Part shown: piece after piece, positions 38,694 to 48,996 of the stretch
How the letters are laid out: each line of letters opens with the position of its first letter
How positions within the stretch are numbered: the first letter of the stretch is position 1
Assembly (NCBI GenBank): GCA_016712275.1
Contig: JADJRI010000003.1
Location: forward strand, 124,001-188,000
Origin: Planctomycetota bacterium
GTDB lineage: Bacteria; Planctomycetota; Phycisphaerae; UBA1845; UTPLA1
DNA: 64,000 nt
Direction of reading: 5' to 3'
Notes under the pieces: model-generated
What the model was told of the DNA's origin: nothing
The model's database searches: none
Seen by the model: only the letters and a program-made list of their open reading frames with translations
Position numbers and translations under genes: made by a program

Positions 38694-38746
38694 GATGAAG
38701 AAACGAGCAACACCATCTTTTCTGATCCATTGACGCCGACTTAGGG

Positions 38747-41700
38747 TCACTCCAGCATCGCATCGACAATCAATTGCACATCCTTGCCGTCGGCTGTTTC
38801 GTCGGCATTCATGTCGGCGCGGGCCATGCGGCCGGGGTCGGTTTCGAGGCCGAGCAGGACATTGACGAACAAGGGCACATCGCTCGTGTCGATGTCGCCA
38901 TCCGCATCCATGTCCCCCGGCTGCGGGATGCCGATCGAAAGGCCCGTCAATTCGACCGAACTCCACGCCAACTCGCCCCGACCATACGATGCCACGCCGG
39001 TGGCGGCTAGGCGACAGGTCGAACTGGAAGACAGGCCGGTCGTCGGTTGCCAGCATCCGTACACTGGCCACGCGCACCCAGAGCGGCTCGGCGGCTGTAT
39101 CGGCCGATAGGGTCGATCCGCCGAGCTCGTCCACGAGCTGGCCGACCGTTTGGCCCGAGCCGAAGACGTTAAAGACGCCGTGGTGGTTCATGCTGATGAC
39201 CGATGCCTCGGGCGGGAACGTCAGATCGACATAGGCCGAGGTAAGGCCGGTGTTCACGTCGCCGACGTCGCTGGCCCAGATTTCGACATGGAATTGCTGG
39301 CCGGCGGTGATTGAGGTGAGCGAGGCGGGCAATGTCAGCACCGTGTCGCTGCCGGAGGCCGCAGCCCGGACCGTGACGCGGAATTTCGCGTCGATGTCGG
39401 CCAAAGCACCGCGCCCGCCGCCGGAATCGACGCAGGGCGGATAGAGGATCGTCGGGTCATTCACATTCTTGAGCCAGCCAGTTGCAAACCAGCTCAGATC
39501 GCTGACGCCGACGAAGTCATTGCAGTCGAAATCGTGGTCCTCGTCGCCGGGCGGCACGCTTTCCTGCCAAGAAGCGGCGAAGAGCGACAGGTCACCGACG
39601 TTGATGACCGTGCTGTTGTCGAGGTCGTAGGTCTTCAGCGGCGGGGCGATCTCGATGGTTGTTGAGCCGCGGCTGACGAGCGAATCGGGAATGAGCCCGC
39701 GGCCCAGCGCCGCGACGCCGCCGGCGCCCTGCGAGAGGGATATGCCGCAGTTCGGCACATCGAGACTGGCCAGCATCTTGATCCAGCCGATGCGGACCCA
39801 CTGCGGCGAAATGCCCTGGCCACCGGGCAGCGCTGATCCGCCGAATTCATCGACCATGCCGCTTTGGATCGAACCTGAGGGGAAAAGAGTAAAGAGCGAG
39901 CCGTGCTGCACCTCCTGTGCGACGGATTGCGTGCAGAAGTTGACATCGACATAGACGCCGGTGAGGCCGGTGTTGGTGTCGCCGATGTCGCTGGCCCAGA
40001 TTTCGACGTAGTAATATCCGCCGCGCGTGACGGCCTCCTGGGAAATCGGCTCTGCCGAGCGGATCTCCGATGTGACGGACGGGTCAACAAGGGTGATGAC
40101 GGGGACAATGCGAATATCCGGCTCGCAGGAGTCGGGGATGTTGTTGGCATTGGCGTCGGCCGAAGTGCCAAAGGCGATGTCGCAGGAATCGGGCACGCCG
40201 TTGCCGTTGCAGTCCGGCGCCGTTCCACCGGCAATATCGCACTCGTCGACAACGCCGTTGTTGTTGCAATCGCTTTCGCACTCGTCGGGAATGTTGTTTT
40301 CGTTGCAGTCGCTGCTGGTGGCTGAAGCAATGTCGCAGGAATCGGGGATGGCGTTGCCGTTGCAGTCGGACGGCGAGGGAGAACCGTAGTTGGGGGAAAC
40401 CCAGTTCGGGTCGTTGGCTTCAGTCGCGGTCGTGATGCCGCGCGTGCCATGCCGGTTGAATCCGGAAGAATCGAGCGCGGTTTGCCCGCTTCCCGAATTC
40501 AACTTCCAATAGCCGGCCAGCCCGGGTTGCGGCGAGGCGTATGACTTAAACCGGTTCGCGGCGATCTGTGGACCGGTGCGGACCACATCCCACAAACGAA
40601 CTTCGTCGATCGTGCCGTTGAATGCATAAAATCCGCTCGGTGATGCCGGCCATGTACTTCCCGTCCGGCCGATGCCGACCTGATTACGGCTCATGGTGCC
40701 GTGAACGATCGTACCGGGTAACGGTGTTGAGTTGATCAACGCGCCGTCGAGATAAAGGTTCTGTCCATTGACCGCGCCGACGAGGGCGACGTGGTGCCAC
40801 TGACCGTCGTTGACAGTGCCCGTTGAAGTGATGGGCGCGGAGACATTGTTGTAGAACTGGCCGCGAAGCTTGCCATCGGTGCCAACATAAATGGCCGGCG
40901 TGTAACTGCTTGGGCTTGTCGGGTAGGCCGCATTTTGATAGCCGAATATGACGCCCCCTGCCGTGGTCTTGAACCATGCCTCCAAAGTCAATGTCATTCG
41001 GCTGCGAATCAGATCATCGGGCAGGACAAGAAGATCGTTCGATCCGTCAAAGACCAATGCTGCATTTCCGACGGCGGCTTCACAATTGTCGGGTGTTGCA
41101 TCGCCATCGCAGTCTGCGGCGCCGGCATCGAGTTCGCACCAATCGGTTATGCCGTCGGCATCACAATCGGTCGTGCCGCCCACTTCGCAAATGTCGATCA
41201 AGCCGTTGTTGTTGCAATCGCTTTGCGATTCGCACTCATCGGGGATCATATTGTCGTTGCAGTCGGCACTTCCGCCGCTGGAAACATCGCAATGGTCGAG
41301 GCGGCCGTTGTTGTTGCAGTCGTTATTGATCCCTTCAAATTCAAACACGGCGTGTTTTGATGTATTTGAGTCATTCCAAACCCCAGCCGGCACGCCGTTA
41401 GTTGGCCACGGGCGAACGAACAGATCGCCCCAATTTTCGTTTCCGCCGCCATTGGGTTCTCCTGCAAACCAATTCACATATGTCACCGGCTCGCCGCTAG
41501 CCCATTTCCATTGACCTTCGCTACCCACATCGTTGTAACCCATCAAGACTGTCAGATCGGGCGTGAGCTGGCTAAATGTATCAACGAGCCATTGGTTTTC
41601 TGCCGCGCTTCGGATCGTCGCAAGATGCCCTCCCATCGCCACGGCCGCCGCCTCCGCAGCAGTCCACGAAAATACACCCGGGGTCAGGTAATAGTAGTTG

Positions 41701-44576
41701 CCATTGATAGGGCTAAAAATGGCATCTTCAGGCATTGTGGGGATGCCTTGCTGCAACTCGCATGCATCGGGGATGCCGTTTTCGTTGCAATCGAGGCAAG
41801 ACAAATCACCCGGCGGGCAGTTGGCGATTTCGCAGGCGTTTGGAATTCCATCGCCATCACAATCCTGGAAGCCTCCGGCTTCGCACAGCTCAGTGGTGCC
41901 GTCGTTGTCGCAGTCGAAGGTGCCGCCCAATTCGCATTCGTCGGGGATCAGGTTGTCGTTGCAATCGGCGCTGGTTTGGTTGTTTATGTCGCATTGATCG
42001 AGGCGGCCGTTGTTGTTGCAGTCGTTGGCTTGCATGGGTGGGCCTACGGCCGCCCAAGTTGGATCATTCGTATCGACAGCCACCTGGCTTCCCAATTGCC
42101 CATGGTTGCCGAACAGAGAATTGTCGTTCGCGGTCTGCCCGCTTCCTTCATCGAATCGCCAGTTGCCGACGAGGCCGGTCTCATTTCCCAACAACGGATT
42201 ATTCATAGTCGCCGTCAGCTCGGACTGGGTCCTGGCAATGCTCCAAATTCGAACTTCGGCGATTTTTCCGTCGAAGTCCTCGTTTGATGTCGCAATGTAA
42301 TTCCCAATGTAAAGTGCGGAATTTGAATAGAGTAGTGTGCCGGCTGCTGAAGCACTTCCCTTTAACACGCCGTTGATATAGAGGTGACAGAAATTCTGCG
42401 AACTCGAATACACGCCTGCCACATGAATCCACTGTCCTGCGTAAGTGCTGAGGGCAACAGTGTCCTTTGCATTGGTCGATCCGCCCGAAGCGTTATCGAT
42501 ACGCAATTGAATGCGTTGATCGCCGCTTTGTGAACCCGCAAGGATATATCCCGATCCAAAGTCCGCACTAATCCGGACAATGCGGTTGTGGAATCCGCCG
42601 GGCCCATCAGGTTTGATCCACGCTTCAATGGTCAGCGCCTGCGTGGGTTCAAGTGAATTGTGCCTTGGGACGCGGACATAGTCGTCCTCTCCGTCAAAAT
42701 CGAGCGAATTCTCGCGAATGAGTTCACAGCCGTCGGGGATGCCGTTTTCGTTGCAATCGAGACACGACAAATCACCCGGCAGGCAGTTGGCGATTTCGCA
42801 GGCGTCCGAGATGCCGTCGTTATCGCAATCGGCAAGAGACTCGCAGATATCCAGCACATTGTTGGCATTGCAATCTGTCTGCGGTTCGCAGTCGTCGGGA
42901 ATCTGATTGCCGTTGCAGTCACTTATCTCCGGGTTGGCGATGTCGCATTCGTCGGGAATGCCGTTCGCGTTGCAATCGATGGCATCCAACTGACGGAGTT
43001 GCAGGAAAGCCTTGGCGAGCTGCGTCGCCGATTCGGCGCTGAGCGGCGTACCGTCGGATCGAGAGGTGAGCAAATAGTAAATCTCGTTCACATTTCCCAG
43101 AGGTTGAACCTCGTGCTGCTCAACGTTTGTAAAGGGCGAGACGGTTTGAACCACCGGTTCCGGCCCGGCCGGAACAATGATCAGGTGATTGACAGAAGGC
43201 CGATAGGCGGCCCAGATGCGGCGCACGAAAACGTCATAGTACTTTCCCCGATCATTCACGCTCAGCTTCTGCGTGTCGGAAACACCCAGGCCCCCCGTGG
43301 GGATGGTCCCAGTGATTCGGAAATAGGTGATGTTGATGTTGTTCGCGACCAGAACGAACAGGCCGTCGTACTTGGCGGTGAAGTACTGACTGCCCGGCCC
43401 GAATGCGCCCATGTTGGGTGAGATCTGATTGTTGGAATACTGAAGCTCGGTGGCAAGATTGGTATTGAGAATGTTGCCGCCGTTGTACATGTTGTTGCCG
43501 CCGTTGACAATCCTCGATCCAGTCCCGCCCTCCACGAAGTCGTATCGAGTCGGAATCAGACTCGAAAGTGAGGCGTGATTCGCTTGGAGGGACGCGAGTG
43601 TTCCGGCCAGATTGAACTGTGCAAAGGCGACATCGCACTCGTCGGGAAGGAAATTCTGGTTGCAATCGAGGCTGGCGCCATTTTCGATGTCGCAATCGTC
43701 GGGTATGCCCGACCCGTTGCAGTCCGGATCGCATTCATCGGGAACGGCGTTCGAGTTGCAGTCCTGCGAAGCGTCGTCCGAAATATCGCAGGCATCCGGC
43801 AGGCCATTGGCGTTGCAGTCCGGATCGCACTCGTCGGGTACGGCGTTCCCGTCGCAATCGAGGCTGAAACCTCCCAGAAGGTCACACGAATCCGGAATGC
43901 CGTTGTCGTTGCAGTCCGATTCAAGCGTTTCCGCGATGTCGATCGCGTCGATTATGGAGTTGGCGTTGCAATCGGCGTCGAAGCCGGGTCGCTTCGGGCG
44001 GGAGCAATCGACGACACCGTCCACTCCGAAGTTAAAGTTGTTGGAGAACATCCCGGGGCCAAAGGTGGCGCCGTTCAACAACGTCACGGCCAACCTCACC
44101 TCGCAGACCGTACCTACGGGAACGCTTGCGGGGTCTTCCGTCACGGGATTGGCGTTGTCCGCCGTCAATACGGCTGTGCCATAAAGAAATCCTGTAGACG
44201 TTCCAATCGTTCCGACGAAGTCGAGTGCGGCATTTCCAAATGTGACGCGAATCCGGTGATTTCCACCGAAATCCTGGCGCGATGTAAACACACCGTTGAA
44301 ATTAAATCGGGCAACGTTCTTGCTGCCGATCACATTGGTGGTGGATAAGAGTCCAGCCCCGCCCGTCGACCCGCCCGCGCCTAGCCCTTCCGTGGCGCCA
44401 TTCGACATGATGACGGCGGAACAATGAAAGTAGCGGATCTCCCCCGAAGCGGCATCGAATGCCAGATCGTTTCGATTGATGACGAGCCCATCCAGTGTAT
44501 GGGCGCTTGCGGCCGACGCGGAGATGAACGCGACAGCTCCAAAAGCGTGGAATGACAAAATGCGTTTGATTGACAT
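38747..44576 (-). CDS. Giant secreted protein: calcium-type DCN repeats, LamG domains, C-type lectin and dockerin-like C-terminus (joined across one frameshift)
   Basis: About 1940 residues. The start at 44576 follows a longer open frame; it gives signal peptide FISASAASAHT. There are 27 repeats by my count of the form DCNxNGxPDxCD, resembling calcium-binding thrombospondin type-3 loops. Two LamG domains (LTIEAWIKPDGPGGFHNR and MTLTLEAWFKTTAGG), one C-type lectin domain (GGHLATIRSAAENQW, VTYVNWFAGEPNGGG, GVWNDS) and two cohesin-like beta modules (YVEIWASDIGDTNTGLTG, HVEIWASDVGDVNTGLTS) are spaced between the repeats. The ORF reads past 39000 into antisense of fryA; a one-base excess near 39003 switches to a dockerin-like end (GDMDADGDIDTSDV, ADMNADETADGKDV) stopping at 38747. 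Confidence 0.85.
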
Positions 44577-44703
44577 CGTGGCAATGGCCTCTCGTTTCGA
44601 TTGTGAAGGGCGTTGACCGGCACCCGACCGGTCAGACAGAACTGGCAACGCCATCATATACCTAAGTCGTTGGTCGCACCCCTTGCGCAACGGCCGGCCC
44701 CAA

Positions 44704-45264
44704 TTATTTTCGATGAATTTTCAGGTGAGAGGTGCCGGCCCCGGCGCGAAAACCCTGCGCAGCACCGCTAATACGAAGCTGAAACCGTGCACCGTTCGTA
44801 TCCTGTGCGCCGGCAAGAATGTATCCCGGACCTGAAAATGTCGCGTTCCGAACGATACGGTTGTTGGAGCCTCCATTGCTGTCGGGCCGGACCCAGACCT
44901 CGATTGTCAAATACTGCGTCGGCTCAAGCGATATTGACCGGGGAATCTTGACGAACTGATTGGTGAAATCCAGGGAACTACCGGAAAGGTTCAGGTCGCC
45001 GACATCCGGTACGCCATTCCCATAGCAATCACTTGCCGTGCCGCACCCCGCCACATCACACGGCCCGCCCGGCGTCCCGCACGAAAGTTCGCAAGCATCC
45101 GGAATGCCGTTGCTGTTGCAATCCTGAGCCAAGCTTTGGTTCGCGCACAGGAACATCCCAACGAGCGAAACAAACACTGCTGCCGGTCTTAATCCCCATC
45201 GTTTATCCCGCGGGAACTGATCAAATACGGAGTCCCGACTGCAATCGGTGTTGATCGACGCCAT
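44704..45264 (-). pseudogene. Truncated paralogue of the giant LamG/DCN-repeat protein
   Basis: 186 residues: a signal peptide (residues ~28-46, VFVSLVGMFLCANQSLAQ), one DCNSNGIPDACEL loop plus a degenerate second, then the beginning of a LamG domain (LEPTQYLTIEVWVRPDSNGG, SNNRIVRNATFSGPGYILAG) closely matching the neighbour's first LamG domain. It breaks off mid-domain (LKIHRK) and stops 128 bases before the giant gene's start. Most likely the 5' end of a tandem copy truncated by deletion. It may still be secreted, but it cannot fold a complete LamG domain. Confidence 0.65.
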
Positions 45265-45694
45265 GGGCTATCACCTCTTATGCGATTCGTGAGAGATTTT
45301 GCTTGGCTTAGGGCAAGCCTGCCGACCCTGCCGACCTGGCTTTTGGTCATTGTACTGCCTGGTTCGTCCTTTCAACTACTCGATCGCAGCGAGAATCAGG
45401 AAATTTCGCTCGAATATTATCATTGACTTGGGTGCGTACCCGTTCGGTTCTTCAATTTCTGTTAATACCCGGACACTTTTCGCCCAAATCGGATGAGTCA
45501 AGAACGGACACATCACAACCGCTGAGCGCGAAAATGCACTTGGACGCCACAATCGGAGTGTGCTCTTGGCCAATATGAGTGACTTACCAAAACTCGAGCC
45601 GGTACAATGACTTAGAGTCAGCGAATCAGTTGGGGTCGAAGCAGCTGCGATGGTAGCAGCACCGCCGATTCGTGGAGCAAAGTCACGCGCTGAA
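45265..45694. other. Intergenic region with no recognisable gene
   Basis: A 430-base gap upstream of the LamG paralogues and downstream of the LuxE-like gene. The 116-residue ORF on the minus strand (45376-45726) overlaps the end of the LuxE-like gene and has biased, low-information composition. No terminator with a clear U-tract was found. Confidence 0.4.
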
Positions 45695-46783
45695 TCAGTA
45701 GAGACCGACGAGCGGTACACAATCATCTCTCTTGATCGGCTTGGGGTTCAGGACGCCAGGCAGGCAGAATTGCGGTGGACTATCGATTTGTGGGCTGACC
45801 AATTCCACTTCGTCGCGCTCGACATAATTGATCAGCAGCATGGATGGATCGAGGCAGGTGATGACACAGCGCCCGGCGGTTCCAGGTTTGCGCATGATCG
45901 ATGTACATTCATCTTTGCCCGGCGGCAGAACGCCAAACACGACCCGACACCCCCAGGGAAAATATCGCAATTGTCGCCCGGCGGCTGCATCGAGTTCCAT
46001 GCAGCAGCCGATGAGCGTATTGCCGTAGCCCGACAAGTGGACCGCTTTGGGGAACACGTCGCGCTTAAGGTGCGACAACATGTCCGCGGCGATGGACATG
46101 CCGCCGTAGTGAACGCCGCGGATTTCAGCCCGCTGCGAATCGGTCATCGCTTTTCCAAGAGCCTCGAGGATCGGCGGCGTGCTGAACAAATGCGTGATGG
46201 GTTGAACTTGAGTCACGCTCATTGCCTGCTCGACAATATGACTCAAGTATCGATCGGCCGCGAAGGATTGCGGCGGCAGTTTCTTTGCCCATCTCGAGTC
46301 GAAGTCGACTGTGAACGGCTCCATCGCGCCGGTGGCTCGGGCGATGGAACGCGCTGCGCGGCCGATCACATGGGGTCCGGTGGGACCGACATAGAGCCAC
46401 GTGCCCGCGGCGGGAAACCCAACGTGGCGCGCGGCATCGACAAACGGCTGAACGAACGCATCGTGATAATCTTCGACGGAATAGGCCGTCCAGACTGGAT
46501 CGCCAAGCGTACCGCCTGTTTGGGCGAGTAGCAGCTTCTCAGGATGGATTGCCAGCGATTTCGGGATGAAATCAGAAATCGGCCGGCCCAGAAGAATGCT
46601 GCGATCCATCAAACCGAAGCAAGCGAGGTCGTCGATGGATTTGATTCGTTCGCGCGGGTCAAAACCGAGACGCGCGGCGAATTCGGTCCAGTAAGGTGTG
46701 CCGGATTGCGGATCAAAATGGATTTTGATGATTTGAGCAAGGCGTTCCGAAAGACCTGCGATGGCGGATGAATTCAAGCCCAT
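45695..46783 (-). CDS. LuxE-like acyl-protein synthetase / adenylate-forming ligase
   Basis: About 362 residues. An adenylation-type phosphate loop TGGTLGDPVWTAYS near residues 90-103 corresponds to the (S/T)GTTG loop of AMP-forming ligases. Further family-like blocks are ITHLFSTPPILEALG and GVHYGGMSIAADML followed by VHLSGYGNTLIGCCMEL. The shape and size fit LuxE, which activates a fatty acid as acyl-AMP and passes it to a reductase. It starts one base after the stop of the alpha/beta hydrolase gene, in an operon with a fatty-acyl reductase. The identity of substrate and partner is inferred from context. Confidence 0.75.
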   Translation of the reverse strand: MGLNSSAIAGLSERLAQIIKIHFDPQSGTPYWTEFAARLGFDPRERIKSIDDLACFGLMDRSILLGRPISDFIPKSLAIHPEKLLLAQTGGTLGDPVWTAYSVEDYHDAFVQPFVDAARHVGFPAAGTWLYVGPTGPHVIGRAARSIARATGAMEPFTVDFDSRWAKKLPPQSFAADRYLSHIVEQAMSVTQVQPITHLFSTPPILEALGKAMTDSQRAEIRGVHYGGMSIAADMLSHLKRDVFPKAVHLSGYGNTLIGCCMELDAAAGRQLRYFPWGCRVVFGVLPPGKDECTSIMRKPGTAGRCVITCLDPSMLLINYVERDEVELVSPQIDSPPQFCLPGVLNPKPIKRDDCVPLVGLY

Positions 46784-46784
46784 C

Positions 46785-47474
46785 TTATTCCTCGATCAAT
46801 CCATGGGCCAAAAGAAATCGGGAGACCGTGCATACCAGATCGCGCTCGCGGCCGCGAAAGAAGTGCTCTGCTTTGGAGAAAATCTCGATCTCCCTCGGGC
46901 CGCCTAGTGAATCATACCAGAGCCGGAGATCGCCTGCCGTGCATGAAAAGTCGTTGTCGCTGGAAATAACCAGCAACGGCGTTTGCAGCGATTGAAAGAG
47001 CGACAAGTCATTATCGCGCGGGTTTGGCGAGATACAAATGACTGCGGCCGCTTGTGAATCCGCAGCCACACCGGCGATAGTATGACAGCCAAAGCTGTAA
47101 CCAATAAGAACAGTCGGTGCAGCGGCGATTGATCTTAAGTAAGCAAGTGCTGAGCGGGTGTCATTGCGCCAGTCCGCCTCCTGCGGAACGTGATTGGTGC
47201 GCCAGAATTCCGACACTGTCCGCGCCCAATCAGCCGATGAGGTCCCTGGCGACCGAGGGTTTCGGTAATCGAAAGAGAGCGCTGCGGCGTTGCGCTCCGC
47301 CAAACCGGTTCGCAGCGAGCTGGCAACATTGCTGTTCATGTTTCCGCCAAGAAGCGGATGTGAGCCGGCGATAAGCGCGCAGGGAGTTCTCCCTGCTGCC
47401 GAATAGGCGAGTTGTCCGTTGAGCGACGTGCCGTCAGCGGGAATGGTCACCAGTTCTTCAAGGCACATCCACAT
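46785..47474 (-). CDS. Alpha/beta hydrolase (acyl esterase or thioesterase-like)
   Basis: 229 residues with the nucleophile elbow GYSFGC (Ser), an oxyanion HG-like start (IAGSHPLLGGNMNSN), the late acidic residue in SSDNDFSCT and the His in SKAEHFFRG. The fold resembles dienelactone-type or YdeN/YqiA-like small hydrolases. Neighbours are an upstream acyl reductase (22-base gap) and a downstream LuxE-like ligase. LuxD, the acyltransferase of bacterial bioluminescence, is also an alpha/beta hydrolase, hence the suggested role of releasing or transferring fatty acyl groups. Confidence 0.8.
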   Translation of the reverse strand: MWMCLEELVTIPADGTSLNGQLAYSAAGRTPCALIAGSHPLLGGNMNSNVASSLRTGLAERNAAALSFDYRNPRSPGTSSADWARTVSEFWRTNHVPQEADWRNDTRSALAYLRSIAAAPTVLIGYSFGCHTIAGVAADSQAAAVICISPNPRDNDLSLFQSLQTPLLVISSDNDFSCTAGDLRLWYDSLGGPREIEIFSKAEHFFRGRERDLVCTVSRFLLAHGLIEE

Positions 47475-47496
47475 AGTCGTTGTTACGCCGCTCCCA

Positions 47497-48996
47497 TCAG
47501 ATCAAGCCGACGGGAAATTCGTGAAGGAATGTTTCCATTAGCGGCACCATTTTCAAGGCGGCCAGGACATCGCCGAAAATGTTCGCCTCGCCCGAGAAAT
47601 ATGCGTCCTGCAATTTGGCCTTGCCGCGTATGATTCGTTCAAATGTGCCCTGTTTGACGCGAAATCCGAACTGTTCGCGAAGGGACGTTGCATGTCGGCC
47701 GGTTTCAACCAAGCGGCCGGCGACATAACGACACGCCCATTCTCCGCCGCATGAACCCTCGATGATGAATCGAACAATCGCATTGAAGCCGGAAATATGG
47801 GACGCAGCGGACCGGGGAATGTGTCGCACGAGGTATTTTTCGAAATACCATGCCGGGTCGAGCGATTCCGAAGCGGCTGAGTGTGCCACTCGTGTGGCAC
47901 GACCCCATTGGACGCGGGCGGAAAATTTGAGACACTTCATGAAATGGAGCTTGTCAACAAGCGGCCGGGCTGCGAATTCGCCCGTCGAGAGGCTGCTGGT
48001 GAAAGTGAGATCCCGTAGAAAATAATCAAGTATGGATTCGCCGGCGGAATAAAACCCCTCCTCGTATCGAGAAGGATTTTCCCATGGCCAGACGCGATCA
48101 GTGAATTCGCCGCCGCGCAGATCGAAGTATTCCTCGAGCCAATCTTTGATTTGAGCAGATGTTGGTGGGGCCGGGTTTACGAGATTGAGGATTCCAGGTT
48201 CATCGCGACTTTCAAGTACCGTTCTCACGAGCTTTTCGGCGGCCCAGCAAACGGGAATCAGATTGGGGCGAACGTTGGGTTTGCCCATAATTCCAAGCGG
48301 CACGGCGTGTCGATCAGTTTCGCGGTCATTTTCCACCGCGCGGGCAAGCAGTTCGACACCACGTGCCAAAAGATAGATTCCTGCAAACGCTGTCGCACGG
48401 CCGCGGGCGCGGTCGCCGACGAGGATCGACGGCCGCACAATCGTCGCGACACGGCCAGGCCCATTCCACGCCATGACCAATTTTTCCGCCAGCCATTTCG
48501 AATTCTCGTAGTCGTTACAGCCGACGGCCGGCGCGTTCAGAATCTCCTCCGGCACGTTGCCGATTCGAATGCCGCCGGCGTATGCGGTGCTGACAAAGCA
48601 AAAGCGGGGCACTTTGGCCGTGCGCGCTGCTTCGAGCAGGGCCTGAGTTCCGTCGACGTTGGAGCGATATGGGTCATTGCCCAGGCGACGAAATCGCGTT
48701 GATGCGGCAGCGTGAATTATGTGAGTGACGTCCGTCAGCCAGTTTGGATTTAGTTGATCGGGGAGTTGGCCTGCAACAATCTCCACGCGCCCTGCTGCAA
48801 GATGGCCCTCAAGATTCACACCAAGCGGTTCCAGCAACGATGCGAGATTCGTCGTGGCGTCGCTGATTGAGCCACGTATTAAGACTCGACATGCCGTCGA
48901 ATCCTTGTTCAGAAGCTTTGCCAGAATGTAGTGTCCAAGAAATCCGGTTGAGCCGGTGAGGAACACAAGATTATCGTATTTTCGTGTTGCAGTCAT
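47497..48996 (-). CDS. Fatty-acyl reductase-like SDR with SCP2-like C-terminus
   Basis: 499 residues. The N-terminal ~360 residues are an extended SDR of the NAD_binding_4 (male-sterility/thioester reductase) type: TGSTGFLGHYILAKLL, VTHIIHAAASTRF, VDGTQALLEAAR, CFVSTAYAGG and the YxxxK motif YENSK. Residues ~420-499 (EQFGFRVKQGTFERIIRGKA, FSGEANIFGDVLAALKM) resemble an SCP2 sterol-carrier domain, a lipid-binding tail. Likely reduces an activated acyl thioester or acyl enzyme to aldehyde or alcohol. The start overlaps the cytochrome c stop by 4 bases, so the two are co-transcribed with the hydrolase and LuxE-like genes. Confidence 0.83.
   Translation of the reverse strand: MTATRKYDNLVFLTGSTGFLGHYILAKLLNKDSTACRVLIRGSISDATTNLASLLEPLGVNLEGHLAAGRVEIVAGQLPDQLNPNWLTDVTHIIHAAASTRFRRLGNDPYRSNVDGTQALLEAARTAKVPRFCFVSTAYAGGIRIGNVPEEILNAPAVGCNDYENSKWLAEKLVMAWNGPGRVATIVRPSILVGDRARGRATAFAGIYLLARGVELLARAVENDRETDRHAVPLGIMGKPNVRPNLIPVCWAAEKLVRTVLESRDEPGILNLVNPAPPTSAQIKDWLEEYFDLRGGEFTDRVWPWENPSRYEEGFYSAGESILDYFLRDLTFTSSLSTGEFAARPLVDKLHFMKCLKFSARVQWGRATRVAHSAASESLDPAWYFEKYLVRHIPRSAASHISGFNAIVRFIIEGSCGGEWACRYVAGRLVETGRHATSLREQFGFRVKQGTFERIIRGKAKLQDAYFSGEANIFGDVLAALKMVPLMETFLHEFPVGLI

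Noticed and set aside
38124..38746. C-terminal extension of the giant LamG protein over the PTS fusion
   Set aside because: This end reads antisense to fryA-like coding sequence; the correct end is in another frame (dockerin-like segment, stop at 38747).
38747..44576. Regular spaced repeats resembling a CRISPR array
   Set aside because: Repeats are coding (DCN calcium-type loops), irregularly spaced, interrupted by domains, and not conserved at DNA level in the CRISPR manner.
45376..45726. 116-residue minus-strand ORF
   Set aside because: Overlaps the LuxE-like gene end, has no clear ribosome-binding site and no recognisable fold.
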